DNA of 8,833 bases from positions 1 through 8,833 of the forward strand of contig JACDCH010000042.1 in the NCBI GenBank assembly GCA_013694495.1, written 5' to 3'. Below, one piece after another: positions 1 to 5,729 of this stretch. The translations under genes were made by a program, and so were the position numbers. The stretch's first letter is position 1, and each line of letters begins with the position of its first letter. The notes under the pieces are model-generated. The model had not been told where the DNA came from. It ran no database searches and saw only the letters and a list, made by a program, of their open reading frames with translations. The DNA comes from Acidimicrobiia bacterium. GTDB taxonomy: Bacteria; Actinomycetota; Acidimicrobiia; Acidimicrobiales; JACDCH01.

Positions 1-579
1 GGGCACGACGATGCGGCGGCCGCAACGGGCGAGCCGGCCCCCGCGGCCGCGGCCGGGCCGATCATCGCGGTCGACGACGAGCGGCTCACCGAGGAGCAGC
101 GGGCCGCGGCCGAGGCCCTGATCGACACATCGACGGCGTCGATGGCCCGCTTCACCGACACGGCGTCGGTCGAGGCGGCCGGCTACCTGTCGATCGGCGA
201 CGCCGTCACGGGCTACGAGCACTTCGTCAACTACTCGTACCTCGGCGACGGGCTCGACTTGGATCCCGAGCGGGTCGAGTCGATCGTCTTCGTGGTGAAC
301 GAGGACGGCACGAAGCAGCTGGCGTCGGCCATGTTCATCCTCAGCCCGGGCCGGACCATGGCCGACGTGCCCGATGTCGCCGGCGAGCTCACGACGTGGC
401 ACGACCACCAGAACCTGTGTTGGGAAGGCACCAGGGTCGTCGGCGTGCTCGATGCGTCGGGCGCCTGCCCCCGGGGCACGTTCCGGCCCACGCCGCCGAT
501 GCTGCACGTGTGGATGCTCCCGCACCCCTGCGGCCCGTTCGCCGGCCTCGAGGGCCACGGCGGCGACTGCTCGCACTAG
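1..579 (+). CDS. Conserved protein of unknown function, C-terminal part (5'-truncated by window edge)
   Basis: The frame is open from the first base of the window to TAG at 577-579, so the true start lies upstream; 192 residues are visible. The first 20 or so are an Ala/Pro/Gly-rich stretch that looks like a linker behind a signal peptide or lipid anchor outside the window. The rest forms one compact domain. It has a block around 'ESIVFVVNEDG', then 'TTWHDHQNLCW' (encoded at about 394-423), then a Gly/Cys turn, and it ends with 'HVWMLPHPCGPF' and 'GGDCSH'. Clustered His and Cys residues suggest metal binding or disulfides, which is inference. I recall similar WHxHxxLC...HVW...HPCGPFAxLEG proteins in actinobacteria, always without an assigned function. 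The internal ATG at 142 is unlikely to be the start because coding composition continues upstream of it. The next gene begins 45 bases downstream. Confidence 0.75.
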   Translation, partial: GHDDAAAATGEPAPAAAAGPIIAVDDERLTEEQRAAAEALIDTSTASMARFTDTASVEAAGYLSIGDAVTGYEHFVNYSYLGDGLDLDPERVESIVFVVNEDGTKQLASAMFILSPGRTMADVPDVAGELTTWHDHQNLCWEGTRVVGVLDASGACPRGTFRPTPPMLHVWMLPHPCGPFAGLEGHGGDCSH

Positions 580-612
580 CTCCGAGCCGCGGCCCGGCGG
601 GCGGCGGCATGC

Positions 613-618
613 CAGGCT
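613..618 (+). promoter_or_regulatory. Possible -10 element for a leaderless SDR transcript
   Basis: CAGGCT lies six bases before the ATG at 625, and no Shine-Dalgarno sequence is visible between the preceding stop and this ATG. In actinobacteria a TAnnnT-like -10 placed 6-8 bases before ATG is typical of leaderless transcripts. CAGGCT matches that consensus except for its first base. No clear -35 was found. The same hexamer occurs in the response-regulator promoter at 5693-5698. Confidence 0.35.
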
Positions 619-624
619 GCGCCG

Positions 625-1455
625 ATGGAACACCTGGAGGGGAAGGTCGCCGTCGTGACCGGCGCGGCGTCGGGCATCGGCCTGGCGCTGGCCCGGGCCT
701 GGGCGGGGGCGGGGATGCGCCTCGCGCTGGCCGACATCGAGGAGGAGCCGCTGGCCAAGGCGGCCGCCGAGCTCCAAGGCCTCGGGGCCGAGGTGCTGAC
801 GTCGATCACCGACGTGCGCGACTGGAGGGCCGTCGACGCCTTCGCGGCGGCGACGTTCGACCGGTTCGGCGGGGCCCACGTCGTCTGCAACAACGCCGGC
901 GTCCACCTCAGCGACACGGCGTGGCAGTTCGACCCCGAGCGGTTCAAGTGGGTGCTGGACATCAACCTGCTCGGCGTCGCCTACGGCATCCGGGCCTTCG
1001 TCCCCAAGATGATCGAGCAGGGCGAGGGCCACGTCGTGAACACGGCGTCGGCGGCCGGGCTCGTCACCGGACCGACGATGGCGAGCTACTTCGCCTCGAA
1101 GCACGGCGTCGTGGCCCTCACCGAGTCGCTGGCCAACGACCTCGCCCTGGCCGGCCATGCCGGCGTGGGCGTCACCGTGATCTGCCCGGAGTACGTCGCC
1201 ACCCGCATCCACCAATCGGCGCGGCTCACGCCGCCCGGGGTCGAGGTCGAGCGCGACGAGACGGCCACGCTGACCCGCCAGATGTTCGACGACGCGGTCG
1301 AGGGTGGCATCGACCCGTCCGTCGTCGCCGAGCAGGTCGTGGCCGCGGTACGGGAGAACCGGTTCTGGGTGCTGCCCCACGACACCACCCTCGACCTGGC
1401 CCGCACCCGGTGGCGCAAGATCGACGAGGGCAAGCCGCCCTTCCTCTGGGGATGA
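625..1455 (+). CDS. Short-chain dehydrogenase/reductase (SDR), classical type
   Basis: This 276-residue protein is a classical SDR, a cytoplasmic NAD(P)-dependent oxidoreductase acting on an alcohol or carbonyl substrate. The cofactor loop TGAASGIG is at residues 12-19. D37 at the end of the second beta strand favours NAD(H) over NADP(H) in this family. The NNAG motif is at 89-92, and the catalytic tetrad is N114, S142, Y155 and K159 (YFASK). The usual PG after the catalytic lysine is PE here (P188-E189). The length is normal for the family. No Shine-Dalgarno is visible before the ATG, so translation may be leaderless. The stop overlaps the start of the methyltransferase as ATGA, so the two are probably co-translated. 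The substrate cannot be read from the sequence. The family call is secure; the specificity is unknown. Confidence 0.93.
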   Translation: MEHLEGKVAVVTGAASGIGLALARAWAGAGMRLALADIEEEPLAKAAAELQGLGAEVLTSITDVRDWRAVDAFAAATFDRFGGAHVVCNNAGVHLSDTAWQFDPERFKWVLDINLLGVAYGIRAFVPKMIEQGEGHVVNTASAAGLVTGPTMASYFASKHGVVALTESLANDLALAGHAGVGVTVICPEYVATRIHQSARLTPPGVEVERDETATLTRQMFDDAVEGGIDPSVVAEQVVAAVRENRFWVLPHDTTLDLARTRWRKIDEGKPPFLWG

Positions 1456-2255
1456 CGAGCGGGCCGGACCCGGGGGTCAGCCGGACCTACGCCGACGTCG
1501 ACGCGTCCGCCGACCCGGCCGAGGCTGCGGCGTGGATGGACCGGGTCGCGACCTACCCGGCGTTCGAGGCCAGCAAGGCTCGGGTTGCGACGGTGCTGGC
1601 GCCCGCCGTCGAGGGTGGCGGCGCCGTCCTCGACGTCGGCTGCGGGCTCGGCGAGGACGTCAGGGCCCTCGGTTCGATGGCGGTCGGCCTCGACCCGTCG
1701 TGGACGATGCTGACCGGGGCGCACCCGCGGGGCGGCCGGTTCGTGCGGGGCGACGGGGCCGCGCTCCCGTTCGCCACCGCTGCCCTCGCCGGCGTCCGCG
1801 CCGACCGCGTGCTGCAGCACGTCGCCGACCCGGAGGCGGTGGCGGCCGAGATGGCGAGGGTCGTGGCGCCGGGCGGGGTCGTTGCCGTCATCGACCCCGA
1901 CCAGGCGACGCTCCAGGTGCTCGGGCCCGACCCCCGCCTGGCCGCCGACGTCGTCCGCTTCCGGGCGACCGTCGGCATCCGCCACGGCTTCCTCGCCGCC
2001 CGGATGCACGAGGTGCTCGACGGGGTCGGCGTCGCCACCGACGGGATCGAGCGCTTCACCGTCGACCTCACCGATCCGGACGAGGCCTTCGGCATCCCGA
2101 CGTGGGGCCGGGTGCTCGTCGAGGCCGGGTGGTGGGACGGCCGAGACGCCGCCCGCTTCGACGCCACCCTCGCCGACGCCGCCATGGCCGGCCACTTCCG
2201 CTACGTCGTGGACCTCGTCCTCACGTGGGGGCGGCGGCGCGGCGAGGGGGCATGA
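1452..2255 (+). CDS. Class I SAM-dependent methyltransferase (Methyltransf_11/UbiE-like)
   Basis: This 267-residue protein has a Rossmann-type methyltransferase core. Motif I, VLDVGCGLGED, is at residues 59-69, and the acidic residue after strand 2 is D81 in GLDPS. A GDGAALPF block (100-107) corresponds to the adenine-contacting acidic loop. The segment RVLQHVADPEAV followed by VVAPGG (137-142) is the motif IV/V region of Methyltransf_11-type enzymes. The enzyme should transfer a methyl group from S-adenosylmethionine to a small molecule; the acceptor is unknown. The start is the ATG at 1452, inside the stop of the SDR gene, which implies translational coupling. The longer open frame upstream of 1452 is the SDR gene read out of frame. 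The 3' end overlaps the tail of the minus-strand hydrolase relic by about 35 bases. The pairing with an SDR suggests small-molecule modification. Confidence 0.88.
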   Translation: MTSGPDPGVSRTYADVDASADPAEAAAWMDRVATYPAFEASKARVATVLAPAVEGGGAVLDVGCGLGEDVRALGSMAVGLDPSWTMLTGAHPRGGRFVRGDGAALPFATAALAGVRADRVLQHVADPEAVAAEMARVVAPGGVVAVIDPDQATLQVLGPDPRLAADVVRFRATVGIRHGFLAARMHEVLDGVGVATDGIERFTVDLTDPDEAFGIPTWGRVLVEAGWWDGRDAARFDATLADAAMAGHFRYVVDLVLTWGRRRGEGA

Positions 2256-2539
2256 ACGAGACGATCGAGCCGTCGTCGAGGAAGTCGAGGACGAACTGGT
2301 TCACGAGGGCCGGCTTCTCGATGGGCACGAGGTGCGACGCCGGGGATGACGGCCAGCTGACCCTGGGGCAACGCCTCGAACAGCGCGAGGGTGTGGGCGT
2401 GGTCGACGGCGTCGTCGTCGGCCACGAGCACGAGCACCGGGAGGTCGATGCGGCTGAGGTCGTCGACCGTGAGCGTCGGCCCGCTGTGCCACATGGCCAC
2501 CAGCCGCTCGAGCACGACCCGACGTACGGTGTCGGGCGA
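2221..2539 (-). pseudogene. Alpha/beta hydrolase C-terminal relic, N-terminal half missing and frameshifted
   Basis: Read on the minus strand, the frame from about 2539 gives a typical alpha/beta hydrolase C-terminal half. It includes a helix 'TVRRVVLERLVAMWHSG' and then 'LSRIDLPVLVLVADDDAV', where the DDD holds the usual charge-relay Asp. It continues into 'GQLAVIPG'. At about 2338-2346 the match moves to another frame, which continues 'SHLVPIEKP' (the catalytic His region) and 'LVNQFVLDFLDDG' to a stop at 2221-2223. Joining the two needs a net shift of one base (for example two lost bases in a GCGC run). The nucleophile-elbow half (GxSxG) is absent: an in-frame stop lies at 2558-2560, and no minus-strand frame upstream looks like a hydrolase. 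Only about 105 of the usual 260-290 residues remain. A sequencing error could explain the shift but not the missing half. Confidence 0.72.
2525..2530 (+). promoter_or_regulatory. Possible -10 element (TACGGT) for a leaderless small gene
   Basis: TACGGT fits the actinobacterial TAnnnT -10 consensus and ends eight bases before the ATG at 2539, about where transcription would start on the A of ATG. There is no Shine-Dalgarno in between. No convincing -35 is visible. The site lies inside the hydrolase relic on the opposite strand. Confidence 0.4.
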
Positions 2540-3036
2540 TGGGCGACGACCTCGGGTTCACCTACGAGGTGCGGAAGTCGGGCGAGGTCGTCATCCGCCG
2601 GGCCGGCGCCGAGGTGACGACGTTGCGGGGGCAGGCGGCGGCCCGCTTCGAGGCCGACGTCGCCGCCGGCGACCCCCAGCAGGTGATGGCCCGGGTCACC
2701 GGCAACTACCGGCGCGGCAACGAGCGCGCCGCCCTGGCCGGCCGCCAACCGGAGGGTGCCAGCAGGACAGTTCGGTCATGTAGGCACCCTCCGGTCGCCC
2801 GGCCGGCCCGGTCGAGCGTGCGCCCGTCCGTTGTGCGTGCGTGGGACCGCACTCCAGCCGGATACGTGCATGCAGGACGGGTCGGCGCACGCGGGTGGAG
2901 GCACGGCAGACAAGCGTCGACCAGCGCCGCCTCCGTCGCGTCCTTGAGCTTGACCTTGACCTTGAGCTCCCCTCGACCTTCGTCGGTCAGGCGGGGGTCA
3001 GGCGGACGGGGAGGGCGTCGAGGCCGCGGAGGGTGA
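2539..3036 (+). CDS. Small conserved protein (about 70 residues) with an apparently lost stop codon
   Basis: The first 65 or so residues look genuine. They contain 'FTYEVRKSGEVVIRR', 'VTTLRG', an Ala-rich helix and 'ARVTGNYRRGNER' (residues 51-63). I recall small bacterial proteins of about 60-70 residues with the same 'FTYxxRKSGxVVI...VTGNYKRGNER' pattern; their function is unknown. Every codon from 1 to 69 ends in G or C. At codon 70 (2746-2748) this stops: many following codons end in A or T (CAA, ACA, GTT, TCA, TGT, CCT), and the translation becomes low-complexity Arg/Ser/Gly. The change coincides with the left arm of the hairpin at 2748. The frame then stays open to TGA at 3034-3036, running about 50 bases into the 3' end of the convergent P450 gene. 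The authentic protein probably ended near 2740; the tail is likely non-coding read-through. Confidence 0.6.
   Translation: MGDDLGFTYEVRKSGEVVIRRAGAEVTTLRGQAAARFEADVAAGDPQQVMARVTGNYRRGNERAALAGRQPEGASRTVRSCRHPPVARPARSSVRPSVVRAWDRTPAGYVHAGRVGARGWRHGRQASTSAASVASLSLTLTLSSPRPSSVRRGSGGRGGRRGRGG
2736..2808. terminator. Long hairpin, probable bidirectional terminator
   Basis: Arms at 2748-2760 and 2783-2795 form a perfect 13-bp inverted repeat (left arm ACCGGAGGGTGCC) around a 22-base loop. Outside it, GGCCGGCC at 2736-2743 can pair with the same sequence at 2801-2808 after a small internal bulge, giving about 21 paired bases. It follows the coding part of the rightward small gene and lies downstream of the leftward P450 gene, so it could stop transcription from both sides. 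There is no T tract, which is common in GC-rich actinobacteria. It could also be the trace of an inserted element. Confidence 0.55.
2943..2966. repeat. Four-copy hexamer repeat CTTGA(G/C)
   Basis: Four adjacent hexamers read CTTGAG, CTTGAC, CTTGAC, CTTGAG, just past the 3' end of the P450 gene. The block is less GC-rich than its surroundings. On the minus strand it would encode alternating Lys/Val/Leu, but only downstream of the P450 stop codon. It lies in the roughly 250-base stretch (2740-2986) where no intact gene is visible. No function can be assigned. Confidence 0.6.
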
Positions 3037-4249
3037 GGCTCTGGCGCCAGCGGGGCGGGTCGTCGAGCAGCTCGATGCCGGCGAAGGCGTCGAGGAGCCG
3101 GGAGAACGTCTCGACACCCTCGGCCCGGGCCAGGCCGGCGCCGATGCAGTGGTGGATGCCCCAGGCGAAGCTGAGCGGCGCGTTGTCGGTGCGGCCGATG
3201 TCGAAGCGCTCGGGGTCGTCGAAGCGGGCGGGGTCGCGGTTGGCCGCGCCGAGGAGCGTGATCGCCGTCTCGCCCTCGGGCACCGCGGTGCCGTCGGGGA
3301 GCGTGGTGTCGACCATGGCGTAGCGGCCGTCGAGCTGCACGGGGGACTCGTAGCGGAGGATCTCCTCGACGGCGGCCGGCACCAGGGAGCGGTCCTGCTG
3401 CAGCCGGGCCAGCTCGTCCGGGTTGGCGCAGAGGGCGGCGACGCCGTTGCCGATGAGGTTCGTCGTGGTCTCGAAGCCGGCGGCGAAGAGCAGGATCACG
3501 TTCGAGATCAGCTCGTCGCGGCTGAGCGTGTCGCCGTCGTCCTCGACCGCGAGGAGGGCCGAGAGGAGGTCGTCGGCGGGGCGGACCCGGCGCTCCTCGA
3601 CGAGGTCGGCGAAGTAGTCGCGCATCTCGACCATCGCCCGGGCCGAGCGCTGGATGACCTCCGCATCGGCGTTGAGCTCGAGGCTGGCGGCGCCGTCGCG
3701 CACGAGGGAGCGGAAGCGGGGGCGGTCGGCCACCGGCACCCCGACCAGCTCGCCGATGACGGCGACCGGCAGCGGGAAGGCGAGGGCGTCGAGCAGGTCG
3801 ACCTCGCCGCCGTCGCGGAGGGGCAGCAGGATCTCGTCGACCAGCTCCCCGATGTGGCTCCGCAGCGCCTCGATGCGCCGCGGCGTGAAGGCCCGACTGA
3901 ACAGCCCGCGGATGCGGGTGTGGTCGGGCGGGTTGAGGAAGAGCATGGGCGGGACCCGGTCGACGGGCATCTCCGGCAGCTCCTGGCTCATCAGGCCGAG
4001 CCCGCGCCCTTGGTCCTCTCGCCCGGCGGCCGTGCCGAAGTGGTGGCTGGCGAGCACCGCTTTGCAGTCGTCGTAGCGGGACAGCACCCACACCGCGACG
4101 CCGCTCGGCAGCTCGATGCGGTGCACCGGCGCCTGCTCCCGGAGGATCCGGTACCGGGTGTGCGGGTCGGCCACGGCGTCGGGCACGCTGGCGAACAACT
4201 CGAAGGCCAGCGTGGTCGGGTGCTGCTGCTCGAGCTCGGCGGTGGACAT
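2987..4249 (-). CDS. Cytochrome P450 (bacterial class I, soluble)
   Basis: This 420-residue protein has all the P450 landmarks. The I-helix oxygen-binding segment AAGFETT is at residues 256-262, the K-helix ExxR is E296-R299, and the haem-ligand loop FAWGIHHCIG is at 361-370 with C368 as the iron thiolate. A 'FLNPPDHTRIRGLFSRAFTPRRI' type block around residues 104-126 (written here only as its family signature PPDHTRIR) is typical of soluble bacterial P450s. There is no membrane anchor. The protein should catalyse an O2-dependent oxidation using electrons from a ferredoxin and its reductase. No redox-partner gene is in the window, and the substrate cannot be read from the sequence. In the haem loop the usual FGxG is FAWG, a modest variant. 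The ATG at 4249 is supported by a GAGGGGG ribosome site six bases upstream. The gene stands alone: the next minus-strand gene ends 191 bases upstream. Confidence 0.96.
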   Translation of the reverse strand: MSTAELEQQHPTTLAFELFASVPDAVADPHTRYRILREQAPVHRIELPSGVAVWVLSRYDDCKAVLASHHFGTAAGREDQGRGLGLMSQELPEMPVDRVPPMLFLNPPDHTRIRGLFSRAFTPRRIEALRSHIGELVDEILLPLRDGGEVDLLDALAFPLPVAVIGELVGVPVADRPRFRSLVRDGAASLELNADAEVIQRSARAMVEMRDYFADLVEERRVRPADDLLSALLAVEDDGDTLSRDELISNVILLFAAGFETTTNLIGNGVAALCANPDELARLQQDRSLVPAAVEEILRYESPVQLDGRYAMVDTTLPDGTAVPEGETAITLLGAANRDPARFDDPERFDIGRTDNAPLSFAWGIHHCIGAGLARAEGVETFSRLLDAFAGIELLDDPPRWRQSLTLRGLDALPVRLTPA

Positions 4250-4276
4250 CGCGAACCCCCTCGTGCGGTTGCCACG

Positions 4277-4307
4277 ACGCTAGGACCGGAGGCGCCTTCG
4301 GCCCCAA
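4277..4307 (-). promoter_or_regulatory. Possible promoter of the P450 gene
   Basis: On the minus strand TAGCGT (4282-4277) fits the TAnnnT -10 pattern. TTGGGG (4307-4302) lies 19 bases further upstream as a weak -35. Transcription would start near 4270 and give a leader of about 20 bases carrying the GAGGGGG ribosome site. The rest of 4308-4440, up to the end of the PepSY gene, shows no gene and only short GC-rich inverted repeats. Confidence 0.4.
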
Positions 4308-4440
4308 CCCCCGACGATCGGATCCCCGTGTCGTCGTTGGTCCACCTGCGTCGAGGCCGCCTCGGCCTGGTGGGCGAGGGCCGCCGCTCCGTGGAGTGAC
4401 GACACCAGCGGCCGGCGAGCCACCTGGCCGGGGGGCGGGG

Positions 4441-4770
4441 TCAGCCGTCTCCGGCCTCGTCCTCATGGTCGGCCTCGGTGCCGACGACGGCGAAGTTCTC
4501 GTCGAGTTGCACGTCGACCTGGCTGCCGTCGTCGAGCGTGACCTCGACCTCGTAGTAGCTCTCCTCGTCGCCGGCCTCGGTGTCGGTGACCCGACCGCCA
4601 CCGGCCTCGGCCACCGCGGCGGCGCTGGCGCGGGCGAGGGCGTCACCGGTGATGGCGGTGTCGGGGCCCTCGTTCGAGTCTTCGTTGCCGGCACCGGCGA
4701 TCTGGGTGCCTCCGAGCACAGCGGCGGCGGTGAGCGCTGCGGCGGCGATGAGCACGGTCTTGCGCTCCAT
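4441..4770 (-). CDS. Exported PepSY-like domain protein
   Basis: This is a 109-residue exported protein. An N-terminal signal peptide (MERK, then a hydrophobic Ala-rich core to about residue 20) probably ends near the AGAG at 25-28; no lipobox Cys is present. Residues about 39-98 resemble a PepSY domain: a helix starting ITGDALARASAAAV, then strands YYEVEVTLDDGSQVDVQL and 'ENFAVVG'. The tail is acidic. PepSY-family proteins are extracytoplasmic, and some bind or inhibit peptidases or take part in envelope sensing; the role here is inferred only from context. The ATG at 4770 is preceded by AAGGGA at a spacing of five bases. It follows the lipoprotein gene on the same strand, with its own operator-like promoter in the 64-base gap. 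Small PepSY proteins beside two-component genes are common in actinobacteria. Confidence 0.82.
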   Translation of the reverse strand: MERKTVLIAAAALTAAAVLGGTQIAGAGNEDSNEGPDTAITGDALARASAAAVAEAGGGRVTDTEAGDEESYYEVEVTLDDGSQVDVQLDENFAVVGTEADHEDEAGDG

Positions 4771-4801
4771 GGGTGTCCCTTCGGATCGGTGTGTTGCCGC
4801 C

Positions 4802-4834
4802 AGCTTGCGTCGCGGCTGCTGAACCTGGCCTGAC
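4802..4834 (-). promoter_or_regulatory. Predicted regulator-controlled promoter of the PepSY gene
   Basis: Read on the minus strand, GTCAGGCCAGGTTCAG (4834-4819) contains two TCAG half-sites 11 bp apart. Eleven bases follow and then CAAGCT (4807-4802), in the position of a -10. The predicted start near 4795 leaves a leader of about 25 bases that holds the AAGGGA ribosome site. The 16-mer differs at only two positions from the one before the lipoprotein gene. Direct repeats with 11-bp period just upstream of the -10 are typical of OmpR/PhoB-family activator sites such as PHO boxes. Confidence 0.6.
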
Positions 4835-5611
4835 TCAAACGCCGGGGGTGAACTCGACGAGCTCGACAGTCCCGGTCTCGCCCGCGGTGTGGGTGCTGCG
4901 GACGTTCCCGACGCCCCGGGCGTACCACTTCTCCTCGACGATCTCAGGGGCGAGCGGCGACCAGTCCTCAGTGACGACGACGTCGGTGTGGTCCGCCGTG
5001 GCGGTGGCCCGGGAAACGCCGACGTCGAGGATCTCCCCCAGGTCCTCCGCGTTGCCGGGGTCGAACTCCTGGCGGTAGCTGTCGCCCACCCGGGGGTCGG
5101 CGGGCATGGCGATGCCGGGTAGGGCGCCGTCGATCCCGCCCTCCCACGACCCTTCAGCGTTCACGGCCACGCCGTCCTCGAACTCGCGAGAGTCCTCGCC
5201 GAAGTACCACACGTTTCCCTCGCGGTCCTGGGCGAAGTAGTCGAACGTGTCCTCGACCACGACGCCGTCGACCGTGACGGTGTCCTGCACGATCCACGTC
5301 GACACCCCCATGACCTGGCGGCGGTCGCCGGTGACGACGACCTCGATCCGCTCGAGCCCGTTGCCGTCGTCGCCTTCGTAGACCCAGCGGGAGCCGGCCG
5401 TGAGCGGGAGGTACGGGTTGTCGATCACGTCGACGAACTCGGCGGGGTCGATGACAGGGCCGTAGTCGCCACCGTCACCGGGGTCGATCACGGGCTCGAC
5501 GACGACCGTCGCGCTGCTGCTCGTCGTGGAGGATGCGTCGGTGGAGCTTCCTCCGCAGGCGGCGAGCAACCCGGTGAGGCCGAGGAGGGGGAGGAGTGTG
5601 GTTCTCTGCAT
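4835..5611 (-). CDS. Secreted lipoprotein of unknown function
   Basis: This 258-residue protein begins with a lipoprotein signal peptide: hydrophobic LLPLLGLTGLLAAC with lipobox L16-A17-A18-C19. A Ser/Thr-rich linker follows (to about residue 35), so it should be lipidated at C19 and face outward. The Val/Asp/Pro-rich stretch at 40-57 contains VIDP twice. The body has 'IDNPYLPLTAGSRWVYEG' (63-80) and 'NVWYFGEDSREFEDG' (133-147). It also has 'SWEGGIDGALPGIAMP' (155-170) and 'GDSYRQEFDPG' (176-186). I recognise this set from hypothetical actinobacterial proteins, often near PepSY and two-component genes, but know no function. It is mostly beta-strand, acidic and intact. The ATG at 5611 lies six bases after a putative -10, so the mRNA is probably leaderless. 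A weak GAGG lies nine bases upstream. It is divergent from the response regulator gene. Confidence 0.82.
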   Translation of the reverse strand: MQRTTLLPLLGLTGLLAACGGSSTDASSTTSSSATVVVEPVIDPGDGGDYGPVIDPAEFVDVIDNPYLPLTAGSRWVYEGDDGNGLERIEVVVTGDRRQVMGVSTWIVQDTVTVDGVVVEDTFDYFAQDREGNVWYFGEDSREFEDGVAVNAEGSWEGGIDGALPGIAMPADPRVGDSYRQEFDPGNAEDLGEILDVGVSRATATADHTDVVVTEDWSPLAPEIVEEKWYARGVGNVRSTHTAGETGTVELVEFTPGV

Positions 5612-5617
5612 GGGCCG

Positions 5618-5650
5618 AGCCTCGACCCCGGGCCCTGAACCGAGCCTGAC
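5618..5650 (-). promoter_or_regulatory. Predicted regulator-controlled promoter of the lipoprotein gene
   Basis: Read on the minus strand, GTCAGGCTCGGTTCAG (5650-5635) carries two TCAG half-sites 11 bp apart. Eleven bases follow, then GAGGCT (5623-5618) as a -10 candidate, then six bases to the ATG at 5611. The geometry is the same as in the PepSY and response-regulator promoters. The predicted transcription start falls at or next to the A of the ATG, implying a leaderless mRNA. Confidence 0.6.
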
Positions 5651-5664
5651 GATCGGAGCCGCAC

Positions 5665-5698
5665 GTTCAGCGGGGGTTCAGCGCCGCCTCGTCAGGCT
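5665..5698 (+). promoter_or_regulatory. Predicted autoregulated promoter of the two-component operon
   Basis: GTTCAGCG at 5665-5672 is repeated exactly at 5676-5683, an 11-bp direct repeat. Eleven bases separate the second TTCAG from CAGGCT (5693-5698), the -10 candidate. Transcription would start near 5705 and give a leader of about 25 bases with the GAGG ribosome site. The repeat resembles the GTTCACC-type PHO box of Streptomyces PhoP. CAGGCT is also part of a GTCAGGC that matches the half-sites of the two leftward promoters. A 10-bp inverted repeat (5643-5652 with 5689-5698) links the divergent sites. A small hairpin, CACCA-CAC-TGGTG, lies just before the ribosome site (about 5702-5714). 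Confidence 0.62.
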
Positions 5699-5729
5699 GC
5701 GCCACCACACTGGTGCGCGCGAGGTGGCG

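Noticed and set aside
396..1451. N-terminal extension of the methyltransferase frame
   Set aside because: It is the SDR and upstream gene read out of frame; the methyltransferase domain begins just after the ATG at 1452.
2252..2617. Third gene of the SDR-methyltransferase operon starting with an ATGA overlap at 2252
   Set aside because: Its translation is the antisense of the recognisable hydrolase relic and resembles no protein; the ATGA is coincidental.
2748..2795. Hairpin as an integron attC site, or end of an insertion sequence
   Set aside because: No integrase or transposase is present, no target duplication is visible, and the attC core sequences are absent.
3149..4399. Long plus-strand open frame antisense to the P450
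   Set aside because: The P450 frame has every family motif; the antisense frame shows none and only Val/Glu/Arg-rich filler.
2706..4928. A 740-residue minus-strand open frame
   Set aside because: It is Arg/Pro/Ala-rich low-complexity sequence in another frame across the P450 and PepSY genes, typical of GC-rich shadow frames.
5526..5729. N-terminal extension of the response regulator
   Set aside because: The receiver domain starts exactly at the ATG at 5730, and the upstream bases hold the operators and the divergent lipoprotein start.
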